From: UMGS1532 sp045542355
GTDB taxonomy: Bacteria; Bacillota; Clostridia; Oscillospirales; Acutalibacteraceae
Reading direction: 5' to 3'
Length of the DNA: 13,894 nt
Assembly: GCA_045542355.1 (NCBI GenBank)
Contig: JAZQKX010000004.1
Location: 1-13,894, forward strand
Every line of letters begins with the position of its first letter. Position 1 is the first letter of the stretch. The position numbers were made by a program, and so were the translations under genes. Positions 9,682 through 13,594 of this stretch are shown here, piece by piece. The notes under the pieces are model-generated. The model saw only the letters and a list, made by a program, of their open reading frames with translations. It ran no database searches and was not told the origin of the DNA.

Positions 9682-9715
9682 CCCCACTTCATCGCTTTAG
9701 TGTGGTGAAGTGGGG
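9682..9715. other. second hairpin with CGCTTTAG motif in the loop
   Basis: CCCCACTTCA 9682-9691 pairs perfectly with TGAAGTGGGG 9706-9715; the loop contains CGCTTTAG, the inverse of the iteron motif. It is followed by CGCCCGGGC. A similar double-hairpin arrangement follows the paralogous gene at 11501. Confidence 0.65.
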
Positions 9716-9745
9716 CGCCCGGGCAAAAGTTACAAAAGAAAGACA

Positions 9746-9774
9746 TTGACAAAATAAAAGAATTATGATATTAT
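9746..9774 (+). promoter_or_regulatory. sigma-70-type promoter, GTTACAAAAGAAA class
   Basis: TTGACA 9746-9751, 17-bp spacer, TATTAT 9769-9774 with TGA. It is preceded by GTTACAAAAGAAAGACA. It drives the gene at 9806. Confidence 0.9.
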
Positions 9775-9805
9775 AATAATACCAAAAACAAAGGAGATAA
9801 AAAAA

Positions 9806-10123
9806 ATGAGTTGTACTGAATGGGGAGACGCCACCTTAATAAATGTTCCTTGGATTGAAACTGATTGGGATGACCTTGAACCAAAAAAGGAGACAGAAAA
9901 GATGAAAAATAATTGTTTTGTCCATTTCATTATTGAGGGCGAAAGTGGCTCTCAGTATGGTATCTACAATCCTGAAGCTAATCTTGTAATGTGCGCTTGT
10001 TGCGGTGGTATTCTCTTTTTGGATGAAGGAGTTACTATTTTAGAAACCATGGAAATGGGCTTGGAAGCCTATGATGCCATCATGGATGCTTTTGAAGAGG
10101 AAAGACTTCAAAAAAAGACTTGA
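9806..10123 (+). CDS. CxCC-motif protein, 105 aa, with internal start
   Basis: AAAGGAG precedes the ATG at 9806. The 105-residue product has an acidic, Trp-rich N-terminal extension (residues 1-32), then a 73-residue domain with CACCGG (C63, C65, C66), likely metal binding. That domain aligns with the 69-aa protein at 10845. A second ribosome-binding site (AAAGGAG 9886-9892) and in-frame ATG at 9902 sit exactly at the start of the shared domain, so two proteins may be made from one gene. No family is recognised. The TGA stop is within the -35 box of the next promoter and inside its hairpin. Confidence 0.8.
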   Translation: MSCTEWGDATLINVPWIETDWDDLEPKKETEKMKNNCFVHFIIEGESGSQYGIYNPEANLVMCACCGGILFLDEGVTILETMEMGLEAYDAIMDAFEEERLQKKT

Positions 10124-10138
10124 CAAAAATCAAGTCTT
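10115..10138 (+). terminator. hairpin fused to next promoter
   Basis: AAGACTTGA 10115-10123 pairs perfectly with TCAAGTCTT 10130-10138. The 5' arm includes the TGA stop and the first part of the -35 TTGACA (10120-10125). Confidence 0.7.
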
Positions 10139-10148
10139 GTGATATTAT
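10120..10148 (+). promoter_or_regulatory. promoter inside the upstream gene-end hairpin
   Basis: TTGACA 10120-10125, 17-bp spacer, TATTAT 10143-10148 with TGA. It drives the three-gene unit at 10180-10748. Confidence 0.9.
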
Positions 10149-10179
10149 AATAGTGTCAAAATGAAAGGAGATAAATGAA

Positions 10180-10356
10180 ATGAATATTACCTGTCCTAAC
10201 TGCCATAGCGAGATTGCGTTTGATGATGCATTCACCAATTTTGATGATTGGGGCGATTACATCAATGCTCATGCCATTTACACTTGTCCTGAGTGTGATT
10301 ATATTATGACAGTGCGTGCTACCTTTATATGGGATGAAAGCGTGGAGGTATATTAA
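10180..10356 (+). CDS. zinc-ribbon mini-protein, 58 aa
   Basis: AAAGGAG at 10164-10170 serves the ATG at 10180; the ATG at 10175 would end after two codons. The 58-residue product has C5-P-N-C8 and C36-P-E-C39, a classic four-Cys zinc ribbon, with an acidic, aromatic insert (DDAFTNFDDWGDYINAHAIY) and a strand-like end (YIMTVRATFIWDESVEVY). Zinc ribbons of this kind usually bind nucleic acid or protein partners such as RNA polymerase. It is the first gene of a three-gene unit with very tight spacing; the next ATG begins 1 nt after its stop. Confidence 0.82.
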   Translation: MNITCPNCHSEIAFDDAFTNFDDWGDYINAHAIYTCPECDYIMTVRATFIWDESVEVY

Positions 10357-10357
10357 A

Positions 10358-10561
10358 ATGACTAAACTTGAACAGTTTGTACAGGACAGGCTCGATAGAG
10401 CAAGAAATACTTCTGATACTGAGTATCGAGGAATTCTTTTCAATCAGGCTTTTGGAGCAATAGAGTTTGCTTGTTCACTCTATCCTGAACATGAAGCTGA
10501 AATCGGCAAATGGTGGAATGATTACAAGTGGCATGAATTTTGGGATATTATAGGAGGTTAA
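10358..10561 (+). CDS. hypothetical protein, 67 aa
   Basis: GGAGG at 10344-10348 inside the previous gene serves this ATG; an in-frame ATG at 10316 has no ribosome-binding site. The 67-residue helical product (TKLEQFVQDRLDRARNTSD, ILFNQAFGAIEFACSLYPEH, IGKWWNDYKWHEFWD) is rich in Trp near the C-terminus. The R-x-x-x-x-x-D-x-x-x-A pattern with two helices resembles small phage proteins of unknown role. It is co-transcribed with the two Cys-rich proteins on either side and may form a complex with them. Confidence 0.8.
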   Translation: MTKLEQFVQDRLDRARNTSDTEYRGILFNQAFGAIEFACSLYPEHEAEIGKWWNDYKWHEFWDIIGG

Positions 10562-10565
10562 TAAA

Positions 10566-10748
10566 ATGTATAGTGTTCAATGGTTAACTAATGCTGGCTG
10601 TGTAGAGACTGTGTATGGGGCATACGTAGACTATAATGATGGGTTTTACATTTGCCCTGAGTGCGGTGAACCTGTCCACGAAGGCGATTGGACGGAAGCA
10701 GAATTGGAAATGTTTCTGTGTCCTATCTGTGAATGGGGAGAAGATTAA
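10566..10748 (+). CDS. zinc-ribbon mini-protein, 60 aa
   Basis: TAGGAGG lies 7 nt before the ATG, 4 nt after the previous stop. The 60-residue acidic product has C30-P-E-C33-G and C52-P-I-C55, a four-Cys zinc ribbon with a helical insert (DWTEAELEMFL). The N-terminal 28 residues are strand-like (YSVQWLTNAGCVETVYGAYV). It is the last gene of the three-gene unit. The final codons and the TAA form a 12-bp hairpin with the following sequence. The two zinc ribbons in one operon suggest related roles, but they are not close paralogues. Confidence 0.82.
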   Translation: MYSVQWLTNAGCVETVYGAYVDYNDGFYICPECGEPVHEGDWTEAELEMFLCPICEWGED

Positions 10749-10762
10749 GAAATCTTCTCCCC
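10735..10762 (+). terminator. 12-bp gene-end hairpin
   Basis: GGGGAGAAGATT 10735-10746 pairs perfectly with AATCTTCTCCCC 10751-10762, loop AAGA; the stop lies at the loop border. No T tract (TAGAAAATAC follows). Confidence 0.7.
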
Positions 10763-10783
10763 TAGAAAATACAATTATAGGTA

Positions 10784-10812
10784 TTGACAAATACCAAGTT
10801 TTATGATATAAT
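10784..10812 (+). promoter_or_regulatory. promoter with palindrome over the -35
   Basis: TTGACA 10784-10789, 17-bp spacer, TATAAT 10807-10812 with TGA. GGTATT 10780-10785 and AATACC 10790-10795 flank GACA, a palindrome centred on the -35, a possible operator. Confidence 0.9.
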
Positions 10813-10844
10813 ATATATAGAAAATAAAAAAAGGGGAATGAAAA

Positions 10845-11054
10845 ATGGAAGATAGTAAAGCTAAGTTTGTAGGTTTTATCGACGAAGAAATGACTGCTCA
10901 TTATGGTCTACTGTTAGCAGATGGAGAGACGATTGTTTGCGCCTGTTGCGGTGGTACATTCAATCGTATTGAAGATGTTACCATCGCGGAAAGCTGTGAA
11001 TGGTATGGAGACGCTTTGAGAGAGTTTATAAAAGAAGCTGTTTTGGGTCTGTGA
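10845..11054 (+). CDS. CxCC-motif protein, 69 aa
   Basis: The ribosome-binding site AAGGGG is closer to the start than usual. The 69-residue product has C32-x-C34-C35-G-G in VCACCGG, flanked by strands, and a C-terminal amphipathic helix (ALREFIKEAVLGL). It is a shorter paralogue of the domain starting at residue 33 of the protein at 9806, sharing the order hydrophobic strand, Y-G, strand, CACCGG, acidic turn, V-T-I, helix. It probably binds a metal ion. The function is unknown. Its stop lies in the loop of an 8-bp hairpin. Confidence 0.82.
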   Translation: MEDSKAKFVGFIDEEMTAHYGLLLADGETIVCACCGGTFNRIEDVTIAESCEWYGDALREFIKEAVLGL

Positions 11055-11065
11055 TAGCAGGCCCA
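11044..11065 (+). terminator. gene-end hairpin
   Basis: TGGGTCTG 11044-11051 pairs with CAGGCCCA 11058-11065 (one T-G pair); the loop begins with the TGA stop. ATTTCG follows. Confidence 0.6.
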
Positions 11066-11074
11066 TTTCGCCCG

Positions 11075-11098
11075 CGCGGCCACGAACGTCAGGCCGCG
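11075..11098. other. GC-rich hairpin next to the minus-strand promoter
   Basis: CGCGGCC 11075-11081 pairs with GGCCGCG 11092-11098. It would form at the very start of a transcript from the minus-strand promoter at 11107-11135. Confidence 0.65.
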
Positions 11099-11106
11099 AA
11101 ATTTCC

Positions 11107-11135
11107 ATTATACCACACCCAGCAAATTTTGTCAA
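11107..11135 (-). promoter_or_regulatory. minus-strand promoter
   Basis: Minus strand: TTGACA (11135-11130), 17-bp spacer, TATAAT (11112-11107) with TGG. A conserved TTATTTTCCC-AATTTTGTGTA segment (11164-11185) lies upstream of it. Confidence 0.75.
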
Positions 11136-11193
11136 TAGGCAATTTGAATAAAAAATAAAAAAATTATTTTCCCAATTTTGTGTATTTTACCAC

Positions 11194-11222
11194 TTGAAAT
11201 CTGCGTTCAGATTTGGTATTAT
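11194..11222 (+). promoter_or_regulatory. promoter of candidate RNA A3
   Basis: TTGAAA 11194-11199, 17-bp spacer, TATTAT 11217-11222 with TGG one base out of register (TTTGG). It diverges from the minus-strand promoter at 11107. Confidence 0.65.
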
Positions 11223-11227
11223 AATAA

Positions 11228-11309
11228 TGCCAAGGGGCGAGAGCCGTAAGACCTCCCACAAGGGACGCGATAAGAAAAACTTAAAAAAAGTTTCTCAAAC
11301 CCCTTGACA
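11228..11309 (+). ncRNA. candidate structured RNA A3
   Basis: Third member of the family. TGcCAAGGGG (11228-11237) pairs with CCCCTTGaCA (11300-11309) with a single mismatch. Inside: GGC-GAGA-GCC (a GNRA-loop hairpin near the 5' end) and an AGAAA..CTT / AAGTTTCT stem (11273-11295). No ATG-started ORF is present. The 3' arm is the -35 of the next promoter. It shares GGCGAGRGC and TAAG-CC segments with RNA A2. Confidence 0.6.
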
Positions 11310-11332
11310 AACAGCACAAGATGTGCTATACT
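11304..11332 (+). promoter_or_regulatory. promoter of candidate RNA B2
   Basis: TTGACA 11304-11309, 17-bp spacer, TATACT 11327-11332 with TGC. Confidence 0.9.
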
Positions 11333-11336
11333 ATAA

Positions 11337-11400
11337 GGGCAATAGGGAAAGGGCGAAAGCCAAACCCCAAAAAACTTTTTCAAAAAAAGTTAAAAAAGGG
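11337..11400 (+). ncRNA. candidate structured RNA B2
   Basis: GGG (11345-11347) and CCCC (11365-11368) enclose the GNRA-type hairpin GGC-GAAA-GCC (11352-11361). A second hairpin AACTTTTT/AAAAAGTT follows near 11373-11391, then A-rich sequence up to the next -35. No ORF. The 5' part is like that of RNA B1. It lies between RNA A3 and the promoter of the regulator gene at 11501. Confidence 0.55.
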
Positions 11401-11401
11401 C

Positions 11402-11430
11402 TTGACAAACTCCCCAACCTGTGCTATAAT
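11402..11430 (+). promoter_or_regulatory. sigma-70-type promoter
   Basis: TTGACA 11402-11407, 17-bp spacer, TATAAT 11425-11430 with TGC. It drives the regulator at 11501 through a leader with GGGTGACACCC (11463-11473). Confidence 0.9.
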
Positions 11431-11500
11431 AAAGACACTCCAAAAGGAGTAAATCAAATTTAGGGTGACACCCAATAACAGTCAGAAAGGAATTGATACT

Positions 11501-11869
11501 ATGGCTAACACTACTGAGAAGATGACCAACAAGGTTGCACTGTCCTACGTTCTCAAGAACTACGACCTGCCTGCCGATGTAGCTGAGAAGATTGAGGGTA
11601 TGCTCATTCAGCTTGAGAAGCGTTCCTCTGCTGAGCGTAAGCCCTCTGCTCGTCAGATTGAGAATGAGGCTCTCAAGGGTCAGATTGTTGAGGCTATGGA
11701 GCCTAATCGTCTGTACTCTGTGGGCGAGATGCTCAAGGAGTTTGTGTTCTTCCCTGCGGACATGACCCCTCAGCGTCTGTCTGCCATCATGACTCAGCTC
11801 GTCTCTGCTGATAAGGTTGAGCGCATGGTCGAGAAGCGCAAGGTCTACTTCAAGGTTGCGGAGCGTTAA
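11501..11869 (+). CDS. winged-helix-like DNA-binding protein, 122 aa (paralogue)
   Basis: The start at 11501 has the same AAAGGAATTGATACT leader as its paralogue at 9299; the in-frame ATG at 11465 has no ribosome-binding site. The layout is the same: helical N-terminus (KVALSYVLKNYDLPADVAEK), conserved basic linker SAERKPSARQIENE, C-terminal winged helix (LYSVGEMLKEF, TPQRLSAIMTQLV) and a wing (KVERMVEKRKVYFKV). The most variable part is the short region before the linker and the wing base, so the two copies may recognise different sites. Codon choice is richer in G and C than in the copy at 9299. Candidate RNAs A3 and B2 precede it. Confidence 0.8.
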   Translation: MANTTEKMTNKVALSYVLKNYDLPADVAEKIEGMLIQLEKRSSAERKPSARQIENEALKGQIVEAMEPNRLYSVGEMLKEFVFFPADMTPQRLSAIMTQLVSADKVERMVEKRKVYFKVAER

Positions 11870-11908
11870 GCTCCGCACTCCCCTCTTTAGCTCTTTACTG
11901 AGCTAAAG
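11857..11908 (+). terminator. two consecutive hairpins after the regulator gene
   Basis: TGCGGAGC 11857-11864 / GCTCCGCA 11870-11877 with the stop in the loop, then CTTTAGCTC 11885-11893 / GAGCTAAAG 11900-11908. The second arm carries a GCTAAAG motif as in the iteron field. A CCCGGG follows at 11915. No T tract. Confidence 0.65.
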
Positions 11909-11955
11909 GGCGCTCCCGGGCGGCCGATTGTTAAAAAATAAACTTTCAAAACCTA

Positions 11956-11984
11956 TTGACAAACATCTGTAAAAGTGGTATATT
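11956..11984 (+). promoter_or_regulatory. sigma-70-type promoter
   Basis: TTGACA 11956-11961, 17-bp spacer, TATATT 11979-11984 with TGG. It is preceded by TTGTTAAAAAATAAACTTTC. It drives the gene at 12010. Confidence 0.9.
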
Positions 11985-12009
11985 ATTAGTGTCGAAAGGG
12001 GGTAACAAA

Positions 12010-12378
12010 ATGGCTACCGCAAAAGTAAAAATGCTGATGGAGAAGCTGAACTGTTCAGAGGAAGAAGCCAACGACATTGTTAAATATGACAATATGGTAG
12101 ATAAAGGGATGGCAACCCCTTATGACCTCACAGATGAGCAGAAAAAGGTCGAAAAAGCCATGAAAAACTCTGATACTCACGCAAAAACAGAGAAAAAAGT
12201 CTCAAAACCCAAGGAAAATCCCAAAAAAGAGGGCATTGTTAGTGGTTTGGCTGAGTTTTTGGAGCAGTTTGGCGCAAATTCCGTCAAAATTACCAATAAA
12301 ACAAGGGAAATTACCTTCAAAATTGGTGATGATGACTACAAATTGGCACTTACTGCCACTCGTAAGCCCAAAACTTAA
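12010..12378 (+). CDS. conserved phage protein of unknown function, 122 aa
   Basis: The start at 12010 is supported by AAAGGGGG; the in-frame ATG at 11956 lies on the -35 box. The 122-residue product has an N-terminal helical part with CSEEEANDIVKYDNMVDKG and PYDLTDEQ, a long Lys-rich linker (about residues 50-75), and a C-terminal beta part (SVKITNKTREITFKIGDDDYKLALTATRKPK). This architecture (E-E-A helix, DKG, basic linker, N-K-x-R-x-I-x-F-K-I-G) is one I know from hypothetical proteins of Firmicutes phages and mobile elements. No biochemical role is known to me. The basic linker suggests nucleic-acid contact. It ends in a strong terminator. Confidence 0.85.
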   Translation: MATAKVKMLMEKLNCSEEEANDIVKYDNMVDKGMATPYDLTDEQKKVEKAMKNSDTHAKTEKKVSKPKENPKKEGIVSGLAEFLEQFGANSVKITNKTREITFKIGDDDYKLALTATRKPKT

Positions 12379-12390
12379 CGAAAATGCGGA

Positions 12391-12419
12391 AAAAGTGAGC
12401 AAATTGCTCACTTTTTTTT
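12391..12419. terminator. bidirectional intrinsic terminator
   Basis: AAAAGTGAGCAA 12391-12402 pairs with TTGCTCACTTTT 12404-12415 and runs into a T tract to 12419. On the minus strand the A tract becomes T, so it can also end the transcript from the promoter at 12502-12530. Confidence 0.9.
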
Positions 12420-12424
12420 ATACT

Positions 12425-12460
12425 TTATCGCTTTAGTGTAGTAGCACTTTAACGTGGTGA
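12425..12460 (-). repeat. iteron-type motifs in the minus-strand transcript
   Basis: On the minus strand: CTTCACCACGTTAAAGTGC, then ACACTAAAGCGATAAAG. It matches the first part of the repeats at 316 and 1512. Confidence 0.6.
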
Positions 12461-12467
12461 AGTGGCC

Positions 12468-12494
12468 CGGGCCGGAGACGCAGGTGAAGGCCCG
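12468..12494. other. GC hairpin next to the minus-strand promoter
   Basis: CGGGCC 12468-12473 pairs with GGCCCG 12489-12494, just downstream of the start expected for the minus-strand promoter. It overlaps a CCCGGG at 12466-12471. Confidence 0.6.
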
Positions 12495-12501
12495 AAATTC
12501 C

Positions 12502-12530
12502 ATTATACCACAACGAGCCAAAAAAGTCAA
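12502..12530 (-). promoter_or_regulatory. minus-strand promoter
   Basis: Minus strand: TTGACT (12530-12525), 17-bp spacer, TATAAT (12507-12502) with TGG. It should give an RNA of about 100 nt that ends at the terminator 12391-12419. Confidence 0.75.
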
Positions 12531-12660
12531 GTAAAAACCACGAAAAAAATAAACAAAAATTATTTTCCCAAAATTCATTTTTTTGTGCAATTTGCACTTT
12601 AGCACATTAAATCGCTAACGTATTAGCGCGCTAAATCACTACCACGCTAAATCGCTACTG
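12531..12660. repeat. A/T tract and second iteron-like cluster
   Basis: 12531-12594 is A/T-rich with the TTATTTTCCC motif seen beside the other minus-strand promoters. From 12595 come TTTAGCAC, AATCGCTAACG, TTAGCGCGCTAAAT, CACGCTAAATCGCTAC, the same CGCTAAA/TTAGCG elements as at 3743-3916. No gene. Confidence 0.65.
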
Positions 12661-12664
12661 TACT

Positions 12665-12770
12665 AAAGCATGGGTGCGCGCCACCTGCTGACTGCTCCAT
12701 ATGCGCTCCGCGCAAGGCCAAGTGCGACCCCATATGCGACCCTGTCGCAGGCAAAGTGGGCTTCGCCCTA
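12665..12770. other. GC-rich island with small hairpins
   Basis: A GC-rich segment in A/T-rich surroundings. It contains GGTG/CACC (12673-12685), TGCGAC/GTCGCA (12735-12749), GGGC/GCCC (12758-12768), and two direct copies of CCATATGCG (12697 and 12730). A 33-codon ORF from 12670 has no ribosome-binding site and is not called. It may be an inserted element or a host-derived repeat. Confidence 0.5.
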
Positions 12771-12787
12771 AATAATGAGCGTCAGCA

Positions 12788-12830
12788 TTTGATTTTTTAA
12801 AAATAATATGATATAATATTAAAAAAAACC
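12788..12830 (+). repeat. direct repeat with promoter, copy 1
   Basis: TTGATT 12789-12794, 17-bp spacer, TATAAT 12812-12817 with TGA, then ATTAAAAAAAACC. It is nearly identical over its second half to 12863-12905. No gene follows directly. Confidence 0.65.
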
Positions 12831-12862
12831 TTTTATTATTATTATTATAAATCTACTATTCA

Positions 12863-12905
12863 TTTGCTTTTTATAATATAATATGATATAATATTAAAAA
12901 AAACC
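12863..12905 (+). repeat. direct repeat with promoter, copy 2
   Basis: TTGCTT 12864-12869, 17-bp spacer, TATAAT 12887-12892 with TGA, then ATTAAAAAAAACC. Spacing to copy 1 is 75 bp. No ORF follows until 13151. Confidence 0.65.
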
Positions 12906-12949
12906 ATTTTTATTTCCGCAAGTGAATTTGCCACGATTTTTTAAATATT

Positions 12950-13048
12950 TCAATACATTCCTAATACAATCTCATATGCTCGTAATTTTGCTCCAAATTC
13001 AAAGCCTAACTTATCCGTTGTGACGTCATTCCAGTAGAGCAGGCATTC
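12950..13048 (-). pseudogene. remnant of a minus-strand gene, terminase-small-subunit-like C-terminus
   Basis: On the minus strand 13048-12950 encodes about 32 residues ending in a stop: a LLYWNDV segment, DKLGFEFGAK and LRAYEIVLGMY. Y-W-x-D-V followed by K-L-R-A-x-E-x-x-L-G resembles the C-terminal region of small terminase subunits (usually ~150 residues). A stop (complement of 13049-13051) lies directly upstream and there is no start or ribosome-binding site, so it is a decayed fragment. It is the only protein-like stretch found on the minus strand. The family match is from memory. Confidence 0.45.
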
Positions 13049-13088
13049 TCAAAATTTTTATATTTGCCTATGTTCCGCGCACACCATA

Positions 13089-13117
13089 TTGATTTTTATA
13101 AAAAAATATAGTATAAT
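13089..13117 (+). promoter_or_regulatory. promoter with TTGATT -35
   Basis: TTGATT 13089-13094, 17-bp spacer, TATAAT 13112-13117. It drives the gene at 13151. It differs from the TTGACA promoters of the rest of the window and matches the repeats at 12788 and 12863. Confidence 0.8.
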
Positions 13118-13150
13118 ATATATAGAATAAAAGAAAGGAATACTTCTATC

Positions 13151-13594
13151 ATGTTTGAAAAAGATATTAACGCATAGCTTAATCTGGGATATACCTATGA
13201 AGAGATAGCTACAGAATTTAGTAATAAACTTAATGAAATCCAGAAGGAAAGAGCAAAAACAGCCACTCTTATTCGTAAGAGAGAGTTGATGCGGAACTTC
13301 CTTGAGGCAGTACAGAGCTATGTATTGGAGTTCTGCGGGGACTACCTTGACGCAGATTTTATGGCGTCTCTGCGAGACCCCATTGCCGATGAAGATGTAG
13401 ATAAGGCTATTACAGAGATAGATAACGCAGTTCAGGTAATATCTAAGGGTTTGAAGGGGTTAGACTCTATCATTCTTAATAGTATTGATAATACTCCTGC
13501 TCCTATAGCAACTAAACCTGTGGTGGCCACTAAACGTACTCCAACATCTGCGGACGATGTTATTAGAAATTGGATGGCAAAACATAACCTTTAA
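13151..13594 (+). CDS. conserved-type phage protein with in-frame TAG at codon 9, 147 aa
   Basis: AAAGGAA (13134-13140) is well placed for ATG 13151. The frame reads MFEKDINA, then TAG (13175-13177), then LNLGYTYEEIATEFSNKL and on to TAA at 13592-13594. The part after TAG is clearly the same protein: an L-x-x-G-x-T/Y-x-E-E-I-A-x-E-F motif that normally follows directly on such an N-terminus, a basic helix, then an acidic middle and a Pro/Thr-rich linker before VIRNWMAKHNL. Gln at the TAG would fit. Alternatives: TAG read by a suppressor or recoded as Gln, a recent nonsense mutation, or use of ATG 13286 (no good ribosome-binding site). No function is known to me. Confidence 0.65.

Noticed and set aside
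11390..11878. 162-codon minus-strand frame rich in Leu
   Set aside because: It is the reverse of the winged-helix gene at 11501; composition follows from CTC/CTG-rich complement. No ribosome-binding site.
12670..12771. 33-codon ORF in the GC-rich island
   Set aside because: No ribosome-binding site or promoter; composition is a by-product of GC-rich repeats.
13286..13594. Start of the right-end gene at ATG 13286
   Set aside because: The ribosome-binding site is poor and the coding signal clearly begins upstream; ATG 13151 with the in-frame TAG explains the data better.
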